Position numbers and translations under genes: made by a program | Shown: one piece after another, positions 45,199-54,883 of the stretch | Numbering within the stretch: the stretch's first letter is position 1 | Layout: each line of letters opens with the position of its first letter | Assembly: GCF_030161635.1 (NCBI RefSeq) | Contig: NZ_BSUO01000001.1 | Location: forward strand, 3,577,199-3,641,198 | Direction: 5' to 3' | DNA length: 64,000 bases | DNA from: Mobilicoccus caccae | GTDB lineage: Bacteria > Actinomycetota > Actinomycetes > Actinomycetales > Dermatophilaceae | The notes under the pieces: generated by a model | What the model was told of the DNA's origin: nothing | Databases searched by the model: none | The model's input: the letters and a program-made list of their open reading frames with translations, nothing else

Positions 45199-45959
45199 GA
45201 TCCCGCGAAGGCGGCGACCTCGACCTCGGCGGCCGTCAGCGCCTCCTTGACCGCGCCGGCCATCGCGACGGCGCCGGGACTGTCGCCGTGGGTGCAGATG
45301 GAGTCGGCCTCGATGGAAAGGGTGGAGCCGTCGACGGCCTCGAGGGTTCCCGTCGTCACGAGTTGCACCATCCGCGCGGCCACCTGCCACGGGTCGTGGA
45401 GCACCGAGCCCTCCTGGCTGCGGGGCGCGAGCGTGCCGTCGGGCATGTACCCGCGGTCGGCGAAAGCCTCACGCGCCGTGCGGAGTCCGGCCTCCTCGGC
45501 CAGGTCGAGGACGACCGCGCCCGGCAGGCCGAGCAGCACCAGGTCGGGGTCGAACGCGACGATCGCCTCGACGACGGCCGCCGCCTGCTTCTCGTGGTGG
45601 ACGATCGTGTTGTACAGCGCCCCATGGGGTTTGACGTACGTGAGCTCGGTGCCGGCGACCTTGGCCATGGCCTGCAACGCACCCAACTGGTAGAGCACGT
45701 CGGCGGTGAGTTCGGCCGGAGAGACGTCCATGAACCGGCGTCCGAAACCGGCGAGGTCGCGGTAGGCGACGTGCGCGCCGATGCTCACCCCGCGCGCGGC
45801 CGCGTTCGCGCAGGTGCGCCGGGCCACGCTCGGGTCGCCGGCGTGGAACCCGCAGGCGACGTTCGCGCTCGTGACGATGTCGAGCATCGCCTCGTCGTCG
45901 CCCATCTGCCAGCTGCCGAAGGCCTCACCGAGGTCGGAGTTCAGATCGATGCGCATCAT
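45195..45959 (-). CDS. pxpA: 5-oxoprolinase subunit A (LamB/YcsF family)
   Basis: 254 residues. The metal-dependent YcsF-type barrel is complete: [93 protein letters not shown] (split over the conserved Arg) and [11 protein letters not shown]. It activates 5-oxoproline for the PxpBC half. ATG 45959 overlaps the transporter stop by 4 bases. Confidence 0.92.
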   Translation of the reverse strand: MMRIDLNSDLGEAFGSWQMGDDEAMLDIVTSANVACGFHAGDPSVARRTCANAAARGVSIGAHVAYRDLAGFGRRFMDVSPAELTADVLYQLGALQAMAKVAGTELTYVKPHGALYNTIVHHEKQAAAVVEAIVAFDPDLVLLGLPGAVVLDLAEEAGLRTAREAFADRGYMPDGTLAPRSQEGSVLHDPWQVAARMVQLVTTGTLEAVDGSTLSIEADSICTHGDSPGAVAMAGAVKEALTAAEVEVAAFAGS

Positions 45960-47196
45960 GCCCACAGCTTCGCAAGTCCGCCGAGCGACTGGTAGCCCAG
46001 GTAGATCGTCAGGAGCCAGGCGGCGATGCCCGCCGCGGTCAACCACGCCGGGTGACGGTACTGCCCACCGAAGAGGTCCTTGCGCACGAAGATCGCGGCG
46101 AGGATGACCGTGAAGCCCAGGGGGAGGATGAGGCCGTTGAACGCACCGGCGAAGACGAGGAGCTGGACCGGCGCCTGACGCAGTGTCAGGTAGAGCACGG
46201 TGCACAGGACGATGAACCCGACCGTGAGCAGGTTGCGGGTGCGCGGGGTCGTCTTGCTGGTCGTGAGGAACGACACCGACGTGTACGACGCACCGATGAC
46301 CGAGGTGATCGCCGCGGCCCACAGGATGACGCCGAACACGCGCAGACCGACCTCGCCCGCCGCGTACTCGAAGGCGCTGGCCGCCGGGTTCGCGGTCGCG
46401 AGCTGGTAGCCGCCGGCGGTCACGCCGAGGATGGCGAAGAACAGCACGAACCGCATGACGCCGGTGATGATGATGCCGATCACCGAGCTGCGGGCGATGG
46501 TGCCGGCGTTCTCCGGTCCGGTGGTCCCGGAGTCGATCAGACGGTGGGCGCCTGCGTAGGTGATGTAGCCGCCGACGGTGCCACCGATGAGGGTGGTGAT
46601 CGCCAGCCAGTTGATCTGCTCCGGGAGGACGACGTTGCGCATCGCCTCACCCACCGGCGGATTCGTGGTGAAGGCGACGAAGGTGGTCAGCGTGATCATC
46701 AGCAGGCCGAGCACGACGACGATGCGGTCGAGAGCCGCGCCCGCCGCCTTCGACAGGAAGATCGCGATGGCGATACCGGCCGAGATGACGCCACCCCACA
46801 GCGGGTCCAGGCCGAACATCGCGTCGGTGCCGAGGCCCGTGCCCGCGATGTTGCCGATGTTGAACACCAGCCCACCGATGAGGATGAGGACGGTCAACAG
46901 CCAGCCCAGCCCGGGGAGCACGGTGTTGGCCAGTTCGTGCGCCCGCAGGCCGGAGACGCCGACGACGCGCCACACGTTCATCTGCACGGCGATGTCCACG
47001 AGGATCGAGACGACGATCGCGAACGCGAACGCGGCGCCCAGTTGGGCCGTGAACGTCGTGGTCTGGGTGATGAACCCGGGGCCGATGGCGCCGGTGGCCA
47101 TGAGGAACATGGCGCCGAGCAGGGCGCTCCGTCGGGCGCGGAGGCGCCCTTCTCGTCGAGGCCGTCGGCCTCGGGCTGAGCTGCTGCTGACGACAT
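45956..47196 (-). CDS. NRAMP-like transporter in the 5-oxoproline operon
   Basis: About 414 residues from ATG 47196 after one base is added near 47123 ([15 protein letters not shown]). Eleven or so transmembrane helices in NRAMP order. The metal ligands are not those of NRAMP: helix 1 has [16 protein letters not shown] without the DPGN, and helix 6 has [12 protein letters not shown] instead of the MPH. This suggests an organic substrate, most simply 5-oxoproline, since pxp genes elsewhere sit with such transporters. Twelve bases follow the aminotransferase stop. Confidence 0.78.
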
Positions 47197-47208
47197 GGGG
47201 CTCCTCGG

Positions 47209-48408
47209 TCAGGGCTGCGCGATGTGACGCGTCAGACGGGTGAACGCCTCGTCGATGTCGGCGGTGTCTCCGGCGAAGCTGAGGCGGACGTAACGGGTGC
47301 CGTCCGTGGACGACGGTCGGTCGGGTCGGGCCGGGGCGAAGTCGATGCCCGGCGTGATGGCGACGCCCGTCGCGGCGAGCACCTCATCGCACCAGGCGGG
47401 TGAGTCCGTGGTCAGGTGGGCGATGTCCGCGTAAGCGTAGAAGGCTCCGTCGACGGGCGCCACGGTGTGGACACCCAGCTCGGGCAGCCGGGAGAGCACC
47501 AGATCGCGGTTGCGCGCGTATCGCGCGACGTGCGAGTCGAGTTCGGCGGTCGCCTCGGCCGAGAACGCCGCGATCGCCGCCGCCTGGGAGATGACCGGTG
47601 CACAGATCGCGAGATTGCCGAGCAGTAGTTCCACCGGCCGCACGTACGCCGTCGGGAGCACGGCCCAGCCGACCCGCCAGCCCGTCATCGAGTGGTACTT
47701 GCTGAACGAGCCGATGACCGCCGCCTGCGTCGAGAACTGCGCTGCGCTCGCGGCCGTCTCCCCGAAGGTGATGCCGTGGTAGATCTCGTCGCTGATCAGC
47801 AGGGTGCCGTTGTCCTCGCACCAGCGGGCGATGGCCGCGAGTTCGGCTGCGGGGACGAGGCTCCCCGTCGGGTTGGCCGGGGAGGCGAGAATGAGCCCGG
47901 CGGGTGCTCCGTCGCGGCGCGCGAGCTCCTCCAGCATCGCCAGGCTGGGCTGGAACCGCGTCTCCGGGCCGCAGTCCAGTTCGACCACCCGGCATCCGAG
48001 CGCCGACAGGGTGTTTCGGTAGGCCGGGTACCCGGGCCGGGCCATCGCGACGACGTCACCGGCCTCGAACGCCGCGAGGAACACGGCGGTGAACGCTCCG
48101 GAGGACCCGGTCGTCACCGCCACCTGGTCGGGCGTGATCGCCACCCCGTAGGCGAGGCGGTAGTGCGCCGCGATCGCCTCGCGCAGGGCCGGGAGTCCGA
48201 GCGCGTCGCTGTACCCGAGCACGCCCGACTCCATGGCCCGCGCCGCCGCCTCGCGCACCGCAGCGGGCGCGGGCGTCGAGGGTTGTCCGACGCACAGCGG
48301 GATGACGTCGCCGTGCGTGGCCGCCCGCCGACCTGCGGCTTTGAGCAACTCCATCACATGGAACGGCTCGACGCGGCCACGAGTGGACAGGCGGGGTTCG
48401 GGAGACAT
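47209..48408 (-). CDS. PLP-dependent aminotransferase, class I/II
   Basis: 399 residues from ATG 48408. It has IPLCVGQPSTPAPAAVREAA, GYSDALGLPALREAIAAHY, VAVTTGSSGAFTAVFLAAFE, RPGYPAYRNTLSALG, SPANPTGSLVPAAEL, SDEIYHGITFG and the PLP lysine in SFSKYHSMTGWRVGWAV. Arg386-type RYVRLSFAGD ends the domain. It is the first gene of the operon, with the transporter 12 bases on; it could move the amino group of glutamate produced by PxpABC. Exact partner acids unknown. Confidence 0.85.
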   Translation of the reverse strand: MSPEPRLSTRGRVEPFHVMELLKAAGRRAATHGDVIPLCVGQPSTPAPAAVREAAARAMESGVLGYSDALGLPALREAIAAHYRLAYGVAITPDQVAVTTGSSGAFTAVFLAAFEAGDVVAMARPGYPAYRNTLSALGCRVVELDCGPETRFQPSLAMLEELARRDGAPAGLILASPANPTGSLVPAAELAAIARWCEDNGTLLISDEIYHGITFGETAASAAQFSTQAAVIGSFSKYHSMTGWRVGWAVLPTAYVRPVELLLGNLAICAPVISQAAAIAAFSAEATAELDSHVARYARNRDLVLSRLPELGVHTVAPVDGAFYAYADIAHLTTDSPAWCDEVLAATGVAITPGIDFAPARPDRPSSTDGTRYVRLSFAGDTADIDEAFTRLTRHIAQP

Positions 48409-48447
48409 GCCCACATCCTCGCCGCGAAACGGCGGTGAGTCGAGCCT

Positions 48448-49473
48448 TCAGAAGGTCACGTCGCGGTGCCAGGACTCGGTGACGTAGGACGTCTCCCAGC
48501 CCAGCGCGCGGTAGAGCCCGTCGGCACCCGTCGGGGAGGAGTCGTCGACCTCGAGACCCACCCGGTTGCGGCCCCGGCTCGCCGCGTCCGCGATGACGGT
48601 GTTGAGCAGTCCCTTGGCGATGCCACGGCCCCGCGCGTCACGGTGCACGCCGATGTAGTCGACGTAGCTGCCGTAGGCGTCGGAGTCGTCGGGTCGGGTC
48701 ATCGTCGCGACGATGGCGCCACCGGGGATCTCGGTGCCGTCCTCGTGGTGCACGATCGCGAGCCACCAGTGATCCCAGGTGTGTCCGGGGTCCTCCTGCA
48801 ACCGGAGGATGAACTCGGGAAAGCTCTCGCGGTAGGCGTTGAAGTGGTCCTCGAAGGACTCCTCCAGCACCCAGTGCACGGCCTGGACGTCGACGGCGAC
48901 GGGGTTGCCGTTCGGCCGGCGTCGCACCCGGCGGATGTCGACGTTCGGCAGTTCGGGGAAGGTGTCGTCGTCGGCGGAGGTCACCGGCCGGGACATCTGC
49001 AGCCAGCGGCGGGTGCGCTCGAATCCCGCGGCCTGCAGCCAGCGACGCTGGCGGGCGTCGCCCTCGTAGGAGCCGGTGTCGAGCTGGGTGCCGTCCCGGC
49101 CGCGCAGCGAGGCGAACCGGCCGCTGGCCTTCTCACACCACGAGAACAGGGAGGCGGCGAGCGGGTCGGCGATGTCGACCTCCAGCGCGGGGTCGATGGT
49201 GACGTGGGTGAGGGTGCGACCGGCGGCGCGATCGTGCACCGCGGCCCAGGCCCGGGCGGCACCGGACCGGTCGAAGACGGCGACCTGGCGCCGAGTCCAC
49301 GACCCCACGTCGGTGATCTCCGACATGACCGTCGACACGTCGGGGGTGCCCGATCCGGTCGCGGCCCGGGTGACGGCCGCACGCAGCCAGGCGAGCGGGG
49401 CGATGTCGCGCTCGTCGGGGTCACGGGCCGTCCAACCGGGCGGCAGCCCTGGGGTCTGGAACTGGAGATTCAT
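48448..49473 (-). CDS. GNAT acetyltransferase with two GNAT-like halves
   Basis: 341 residues. The N-terminal half has weaker GNAT features (ASLFSWCEKASGRFASLRGR, WLQAAGFERTRRWLQMSRP). The C-terminal half has the acetyl-CoA motif YIGVHRDARGRGIAKGLLNT and LEVDDSSPTGADGLYRALGWE. Tandem GNAT domains are typical of mycothiol synthase and of other actinobacterial acetyltransferases, but no MshD-specific motif was identified. Divergent from the next gene with about 138 bases between. Confidence 0.78.
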   Translation of the reverse strand: MNLQFQTPGLPPGWTARDPDERDIAPLAWLRAAVTRAATGSGTPDVSTVMSEITDVGSWTRRQVAVFDRSGAARAWAAVHDRAAGRTLTHVTIDPALEVDIADPLAASLFSWCEKASGRFASLRGRDGTQLDTGSYEGDARQRRWLQAAGFERTRRWLQMSRPVTSADDDTFPELPNVDIRRVRRRPNGNPVAVDVQAVHWVLEESFEDHFNAYRESFPEFILRLQEDPGHTWDHWWLAIVHHEDGTEIPGGAIVATMTRPDDSDAYGSYVDYIGVHRDARGRGIAKGLLNTVIADAASRGRNRVGLEVDDSSPTGADGLYRALGWETSYVTESWHRDVTF

Positions 49474-49611
49474 GGGGATGACGATACGAGTGAGGTGGCC
49501 CTTCCCCCAACTCGCTCACCGCGTGAGCAGGCGCGGGGGCGCTCGCCAGGCCGTCCGAGGCCGTCTCGGAGCATGATGGAGGGAGCAGTCCGGACGGAGG
49601 GAGGAGCCTCG

Positions 49612-50709
49612 ATGGGCGAGCGGCGGATCGACGTGGGCGCGGTGATGATGCACCTCGCGCTGGCGATCGCGGTCGTCGGAGGGGCGTTGCTGATGGTGCG
49701 CCAGACCGTTCCGTCGCTGACCGCCTTCGCCGTGGCCGCGGGGCTCTTCACACTGGGGCGGCGCACCCCACCTCCCGTCGCGCCCCGCCGTGAACCGTCG
49801 CCGGGGGTGCAGGACCTGCCGCTGATCACCCGTTCGTCGGCCGCCGTCGTGGACGTGCCAGAGCCGCACGGGAGGTCGGACTCGGGCGGGTCGACCGAGT
49901 CCCCGCAGCGGGCAGGAGATCTCATCCCGCGACTGCCGCCACCTCCGGCGGGGAGACCGGTCGCGCCGTGGGCGCCGCCGAGCCGGCGGATCACCGTCTC
50001 CGACGAGCCGCGCCACGCCGCCGCGATGGCGCGCGTTCGGCGACGGGGTCCGCATCTGCGCGCGGTTCTCGTCTCCGACCTCAGCAGCCCGCATCATCCG
50101 TTCGCGGTGGCGGTCCACGTGGACGAGGAGTACGTCGGCGACCTCACCGGAGACGCTCTGCTCGACTACGGCGAGCGGCTCGCGGCCCTGGCCGTGCGCG
50201 GCATCGACATCAGCCCGCAGGCCGTCTGCCTCCCGCACGGCCTGGACATCGACCTCCCCGAGCCCGAGGGCCTGGTGCCCGAGAACGACGTGCCTGCCGG
50301 GGTGGTCCTGCCACACGGCTCGCCGTCGGCCGTCGAGGCCGTGACGCCCGACGCCCCCGCGGCGTCCGATGCGGTGGAGGCGTCCGAGGCGGCGGGGCGG
50401 GTTCTCGCGCGCTACGTCCGGCCCGGTCGGGACGTGTGGCTAGCGGTGACCCTGGCCGCCGTCCGTCCACCCCGACGTCGCGACCCGGTCCGCGAGATCG
50501 ACGTCCTCCTCGACGGTGTGGTCGTCGGCCGGGTCCGCCACGACGAGGTCGAGGACTTCGCGCCCCTGCTCGCGTTCTGCAAGGACCGCGACCTCGTGCC
50601 GGTCGTCGCCGCCGTCCTGCGCGGCTCCTCCCTGCACTCCCGACTCACCCTGTCCTGCATCCGCGCCCACGACGCCGACGAGGACTGGCTCCGCTCACTG
50701 GGACGCTGA
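49612..50709 (+). CDS. hypothetical membrane-anchored protein
   Basis: 365 residues from ATG 49612, chosen because GAGGAG lies 5 bases upstream. Two short hydrophobic segments near the N-terminus (VMMHLALAIAVVGGALLMV; TAFAVAAGLFTL) lead into a Pro-rich linker and a soluble region with two related blocks: HPFAVAVHVDEEYVGDLTGD and REIDVLLDGVVVGRVRHDE. The blocks share a D-x-x-x-V-G-x-L/R pattern, so the domain may be duplicated. No family recognised. The repeated dyad lies just downstream. Confidence 0.6.
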   Translation: MGERRIDVGAVMMHLALAIAVVGGALLMVRQTVPSLTAFAVAAGLFTLGRRTPPPVAPRREPSPGVQDLPLITRSSAAVVDVPEPHGRSDSGGSTESPQRAGDLIPRLPPPPAGRPVAPWAPPSRRITVSDEPRHAAAMARVRRRGPHLRAVLVSDLSSPHHPFAVAVHVDEEYVGDLTGDALLDYGERLAALAVRGIDISPQAVCLPHGLDIDLPEPEGLVPENDVPAGVVLPHGSPSAVEAVTPDAPAASDAVEASEAAGRVLARYVRPGRDVWLAVTLAAVRPPRRRDPVREIDVLLDGVVVGRVRHDEVEDFAPLLAFCKDRDLVPVVAAVLRGSSLHSRLTLSCIRAHDADEDWLRSLGR

Positions 50710-50713
50710 CTCA

Positions 50714-50745
50714 CTCGAACCCCCTCCGATCGGAGACGGCTCGAG
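50714..50745. repeat. dyad element, copy 2
   Basis: This 32-base element shares 28 positions with the copy at 19813-19844 in reverse orientation and keeps the perfect core CTCCGATCGGAG. It lies 5 bases after the stop of the hypothetical membrane-anchored protein gene and well before the converging gene, so it could act as a terminator at this locus. Confidence 0.6.
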
Positions 50746-50933
50746 CACGTCGGAACATCACTGTTGTGCGAGGGGTGAACGCTCACGCCTCGAAGTCCTG
50801 CCCTCGCCGGCGTCCGGCCAACTTCTTCGAGTCGTCCTGAACATGCAGGAACCGACTCACCGGAGAGTTCTCACCCACCGCCACCATCAGGAAGAACGCG
50901 ATCGCGGCGGCCGCGACCGTGCGCGTCCCCGCG

Positions 50934-51950
50934 TCAGACGTGGGCAGCGACGACCTTGCCGCTACCGCGGTAGGGGAACTTCTTGGCCGAGACGAACAGC
51001 GGTGTGGCTCCGTACTTCTTGACGAGGGCGTCGGCGGCCGTCTCCGTGGTCACGTTCTCGCCCTCGAGGCGCTGCACGACCACGCCCCGGGGACGCTCGG
51101 CCGACAGCCAGGCGACCTCGACCCCGGCGCGACGGAACGGGGTGACGCGGCCGTCGCCGGTCATCCACGGCCTCGCGACCAGCACCGACGTGCCCTTGGC
51201 GCCCAGTGCCATGGCGTCTTCCTCGCCGTCGAACGTCGGCCAGGTGCGTGGTGAGCGGGGGACGTCGGCGCGCACGAGGTGCACGTTCGAGTCGGAGCAG
51301 CAGCCGGTGCGGACGACGAGGGTGCCGGCGTTCATCCAGCCCTGCACGCGCAGCCCGCCGGTCTCGTACTGCGGGTTGCCCCGGCGGTCGACGGGGAACG
51401 CGGTGGAGGTGAGAGTGCGCACGACCTTGCCTGCCGGCGACACGATGCGTAGCGCCTCCAGGCCCTTGCCGTCACGGTTGCCGTCGGGTGAGACGACGGT
51501 GACCGCGAGCTGCCGCCCGTTCGGCGAGGCCTCGACGCTGGTGACGTACGGAAGGATCGTCGTGGAACGTCCGGCGGAGTACCGCACCAGCTGCCACCCG
51601 TACTGTCCGCCGCTGCGGGTGCGGACGACCGCGTACACGCTGCCGTCGGCGGCCAGGTCGGCGTCGGCGAACGCCTCGCCGTTGCCGTCGACCCGCGCGC
51701 TCGCGAGGGTGCGCACGACCTTGCCGCTGACGCGGTCGACGAGGTGGAGACGTTGGGTGGAACCGCTCCTGGCCACCGCCACGTACTGCCGCGACGCGGA
51801 GGTCGTCTGGGGCACGAGGGCCGGTGACGCCGATGGAGCGGCGGCGGCGGGAACGGTGATCATGCCTGCGGAAGACGTCGCGGCGACGATGAACATCGCG
51901 GCGGCGACCCGTCGGGAATTCCCCCGAATCTGACGAGTCATGCGGCCCAT
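50934..51950 (-). CDS. secreted beta-propeller-like protein
   Basis: 338 residues from ATG 51950 with AGGA 5 bases upstream; ATG 51941 is the alternative. A signal peptide (AAAMFIVAATSSAGMITVPAAAA) is followed by repeated blade-like segments: LHLVDRVSGKVVRTLAS, YVTSVEASPNGRQLAVTVVS, LRIVSPAGKVVRTL. No catalytic motif. It resembles the protein at 33739 in arrangement but not obviously in sequence. Confidence 0.7.
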   Translation of the reverse strand: MGRMTRQIRGNSRRVAAAMFIVAATSSAGMITVPAAAAPSASPALVPQTTSASRQYVAVARSGSTQRLHLVDRVSGKVVRTLASARVDGNGEAFADADLAADGSVYAVVRTRSGGQYGWQLVRYSAGRSTTILPYVTSVEASPNGRQLAVTVVSPDGNRDGKGLEALRIVSPAGKVVRTLTSTAFPVDRRGNPQYETGGLRVQGWMNAGTLVVRTGCCSDSNVHLVRADVPRSPRTWPTFDGEEDAMALGAKGTSVLVARPWMTGDGRVTPFRRAGVEVAWLSAERPRGVVVQRLEGENVTTETAADALVKKYGATPLFVSAKKFPYRGSGKVVAAHV

Positions 51951-52166
51951 ACTCGTCCTGCCGAGAGGGCCTGTCGAGAGGATGGAGCCACGGATCGGCC
52001 ACGGATCGGCCACCGTTCGCTCGCAGTGCCGTCCGGGCCGAGTTCGAGGTCCGCGTCGGGCGGAGACGAGGCAGGAGCGACCAGCCAGTGGGCTCCGGTG
52101 ATACGCGGCGGATGGTGTGTGACGCGCAGGCATCCCGCTGGTTCGCGACCTTGCGAGAGGCGCGCG

Positions 52167-52424
52167 TCAGCGGTAGACGTCGGCGCGGTGTTCGATCGCC
52201 ACGATGGTGACGTGCTCGTCGATCCGATACATGATCCGGTAGTCACCGCGGCGCGCGCTGTGGAGACCCTCCAGTTCGAAGCGCAGCGCCTTACCCACGC
52301 GCTGCGGATTGTCGGCCAGTGGGCCATAGATGAACTCCACAGCGGCCGCCGCGACCTTCTCGGGAAGTCGCTGCAGAGCACGCCTCGCCGTCGGCGTCCA
52401 TGCGATCGCGTACGGCTCCGCCAT
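52167..52424 (-). CDS. relE: RelE-family toxin
   Basis: 85 residues of the RelE/ParE fold: AIAWTPTARRALQRLPEKVA, FIYGPLADNPQRVGKALRFE, LEGLHSARRGDYRIMYRIDE and VTIVAIEHRADVYR with the late Arg/Tyr residues used by ribosome-dependent RNases. It resembles Mycobacterium tuberculosis RelE (Rv1246c) closely. The start overlaps the antitoxin stop by one base (TGATG). It would cleave mRNA on the ribosome when released. Confidence 0.9.
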   Translation of the reverse strand: MAEPYAIAWTPTARRALQRLPEKVAAAAVEFIYGPLADNPQRVGKALRFELEGLHSARRGDYRIMYRIDEHVTIVAIEHRADVYR

Positions 52425-52705
52425 CAGGTACGCAGGCCCGCGAGAATCTCGTCCTTGCCGAGAATCTCCGCTTCGCCCGCCATGAGCTCGGCGAGGCTGT
52501 CCCGGACCTGAGCGACGAGCGGGGGCCGACTCACGACCTCGAGCGTCTCCTCCAGCGAGGCGAGGTCGTCGGTACTGATGACGACCGCCGCCGGCTTGCC
52601 GTGACGGGTGATGACGACACGATCATGCTCGCGCTCGACCTGGTCGACGACCTCGGACAGACGGTTCTTCACATCCCGCAGCGCCATCACGGCATCGATG
52701 CTCAT
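52424..52705 (-). CDS. relB: RelB-family antitoxin
   Basis: 93 residues of the Phd/YefM fold: ALRDVKNRLSEVVDQVEREHD, RVVITRHGKPAAVVISTDDLA, SLEETLEVVSRP, then an acidic toxin-binding tail (LAELMAGEAEILGKDEI). The sequence resembles M. tuberculosis RelB (Rv1247c). ATG 52705 is preferred; the frame is open from a TTG at 52723. It neutralises RelE and represses the operon. Confidence 0.9.
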   Translation of the reverse strand: MSIDAVMALRDVKNRLSEVVDQVEREHDRVVITRHGKPAAVVISTDDLASLEETLEVVSRPPLVAQVRDSLAELMAGEAEILGKDEILAGLRT

Positions 52706-52756
52706 AGCCACAAGTGTAGCCAAACCTACTCTCTGTCGACATCGGGCGAGAGGATC

Positions 52757-54883
52757 TCAGCCCGCGGTGTCACGCAGGGCCTGGGACAGGACGTCGACAC
52801 CGGCCTTGAGCCGCTCGGTGTACGTCGCGTCCTGCCATCCCTCCCAACGGATCGGGGCGGTCACGGGGTCGTGGCCCGGCACGAAGACCGCCATGTCGAT
52901 GCCCTCGACGACGACTCCCACCGGGGTGTCCTGCAGCTTGGCGTCGCCCGTCGGGGCGGCGCCGGCCGGAGTCGGGACGACGACGGTCCGCGACGACGGG
53001 TCCGCGAAGCCGAGCATCGACCACGGCAGCCGTAGGCGGAACACGGCGTTCCCCGCATCGCCGGCGACGAGTTGCCACGTGGCGAGGGTGTTGCCCGGGT
53101 CGCTCCAGTCACCCTCGATGAGGCGGCCCACCTCGAGGAACTCGGCCGGGCGGTCCTGCCCTGTCCCGGGAACGGTGTACGGACGGTTCAACGTCAGCCG
53201 CTGGAGCACCCACCCGTTCGCGTCGGGCCGGGGCACGGCCGAGGCCGGCAACCCGTCGAGCCGCACCGGGTCGAGCGCGCCCCGGATGAGGCACGCGGCC
53301 TGCCGCGCCCCCGGGTCGAGGGTCACCGCCACGTCGTATCGGGCCTGGCCCCCGCCGTCCGGCATCCGGATCCCGCCCTCGGGCAGGATCGAGAACCCCA
53401 CGGACACCGGTGAACTCGGGGTGGCGGCGAGATCGATGTCCAGGTGGAGCCACGAGGCGTCGTGATCCACCGCGATCGACCGCACGGCACCATCGCCCTC
53501 GTACGGAACCCGCCGGCCGACGGGCTTCGGGTCGTGCGCCACCAGCCCGAAGAACTGCTCGTTGGTGAACGGGTCGTGCCACAGCGCGCGACGCTCGCCG
53601 TCCACGGGCGCGTGCCGCGGGACGGTGTTCCACGTGAACTTGAACCACTCGTCGAGCCACTCGAACACCAGGCCCCCCGCCAGGCCGGCGTCGGCGAACA
53701 TCCGCAGCATCTCGGCGTTCATGCGCATGGCGTCCTGCTCGGAGTGATGCCCCTGGTCGCGCTCCAGACTCCCCCGGTGCGCCGAGCCGAGCGAGGACGG
53801 CACCCCGAACTCGCTCACCATCAACGGCATCGAGCCGTGATGCCGCGCCAGGTCGAGCAGGTAGGCGCGGTAGGGGTCCTCGGCCTCGACGTACGAGGGC
53901 TGCAGCATCTGGAAATCGGGGTAGTATGGGTAGGCGTGGTAGGACGCGAACGTGCCGCCGGGCCACCGATCCGAGGGCACGACGTGGTTGGCGTCGACAC
54001 CCAACATGTCCTCGTTCGCGAGCGGCTCCTGAGGGTGCTTCAGCGGGTCCGCGGTCGGCCAGTTGGCATGCGCGATCGGCACGCTCAGCCCCGCAGCGGC
54101 CTCGAGAGCGGCCAGTTCGTCCATCCGCGCGGCGATCCACCGCTCGGTCGGCGTCGCCTCCGGATGCGAGGAGAAGTAGGTCCCCGCATGGGCGGGAGCG
54201 TCCGCGTTCTTCGCGTCCGAGGCCGACCCCGCCTCCGGGTCCCACTCCACCCCGACGATCCACGCCGCGGTCCACGGCGACACGTCGGCGGTCCAGGTGC
54301 CCGAGGCGCGGCCACGCATCTCCGAGCGACGCAGGGTGCCGTGCACGGCCGCACTCGCATCCCGGACCTCCGCGACCATCGCCTCGGTCGAGGCGCGCGA
54401 GAACAGGTCGTGACTCTCGATGTACGACTCGTCGGGCAGGTAGATGCCGTGCACCAGGTAGAGCGGCGCGCTTCGATGCGCCTCGTTGTACGCCTTCAAC
54501 TCCTCGTACATGTGCGGCGGGTGGATGGTGTAGATCCGCAGGACCTGCACTCCGAGCTGTCCCATCATCGAGAACCACCGCCGGTAGTCCTCGCGGGTCA
54601 CGGCGAGCTCCCCGGGACTGTGTCCCGGTGTCGTGCTGCCGAGATTGACCCCGGCCCAGAACGTCACGTCACCGGCAGTCGTGTGCAGGCGCAGGGTCGT
54701 GGAGTCCTGGCGGGCCAGGCACCGCAACCCGCCGTGCTCCTGCGGGCTCGGCGACCGATCCACCGGTGCACCCTTCTCCCCGCCCTGCCCGCCGGACCCC
54801 CCGGGCGACGAACACGCCGCGAGGACGCCGCCGAGGCTCCCGAACAACACCGCCCGCCTCGTCACGTCGAAGCCCGTCCCCAC
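52757..54883 (-). CDS. lipoprotein with a glycoside-hydrolase-like barrel
   Basis: 708 residues from GTG 54883. The lipobox LAAC (GVLAACSSPGG) places Cys24 as the lipid-modified residue, exported through a TRR-type signal. Residues about 55-420 form a TIM-barrel of the clan A glycoside hydrolase type: GVNLGSTTPGHSPGEL, VQVLRIYTIHPPHMYEELK, ANWPTADPLKHPQEPL, SEFGVPSSLGSAHRG (Glu as possible nucleophile) and FEWLDEWFKFTWN. A C-terminal beta domain follows. Substrate unknown. Confidence 0.7.
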   Translation of the reverse strand: MGTGFDVTRRAVLFGSLGGVLAACSSPGGSGGQGGEKGAPVDRSPSPQEHGGLRCLARQDSTTLRLHTTAGDVTFWAGVNLGSTTPGHSPGELAVTREDYRRWFSMMGQLGVQVLRIYTIHPPHMYEELKAYNEAHRSAPLYLVHGIYLPDESYIESHDLFSRASTEAMVAEVRDASAAVHGTLRRSEMRGRASGTWTADVSPWTAAWIVGVEWDPEAGSASDAKNADAPAHAGTYFSSHPEATPTERWIAARMDELAALEAAAGLSVPIAHANWPTADPLKHPQEPLANEDMLGVDANHVVPSDRWPGGTFASYHAYPYYPDFQMLQPSYVEAEDPYRAYLLDLARHHGSMPLMVSEFGVPSSLGSAHRGSLERDQGHHSEQDAMRMNAEMLRMFADAGLAGGLVFEWLDEWFKFTWNTVPRHAPVDGERRALWHDPFTNEQFFGLVAHDPKPVGRRVPYEGDGAVRSIAVDHDASWLHLDIDLAATPSSPVSVGFSILPEGGIRMPDGGGQARYDVAVTLDPGARQAACLIRGALDPVRLDGLPASAVPRPDANGWVLQRLTLNRPYTVPGTGQDRPAEFLEVGRLIEGDWSDPGNTLATWQLVAGDAGNAVFRLRLPWSMLGFADPSSRTVVVPTPAGAAPTGDAKLQDTPVGVVVEGIDMAVFVPGHDPVTAPIRWEGWQDATYTERLKAGVDVLSQALRDTAG

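Noticed and set aside
48466-49611. Long plus-strand extension before the gene at 49612
   Set aside because: It is antisense to the acetyltransferase, and the ribosome-binding site supports ATG 49612.
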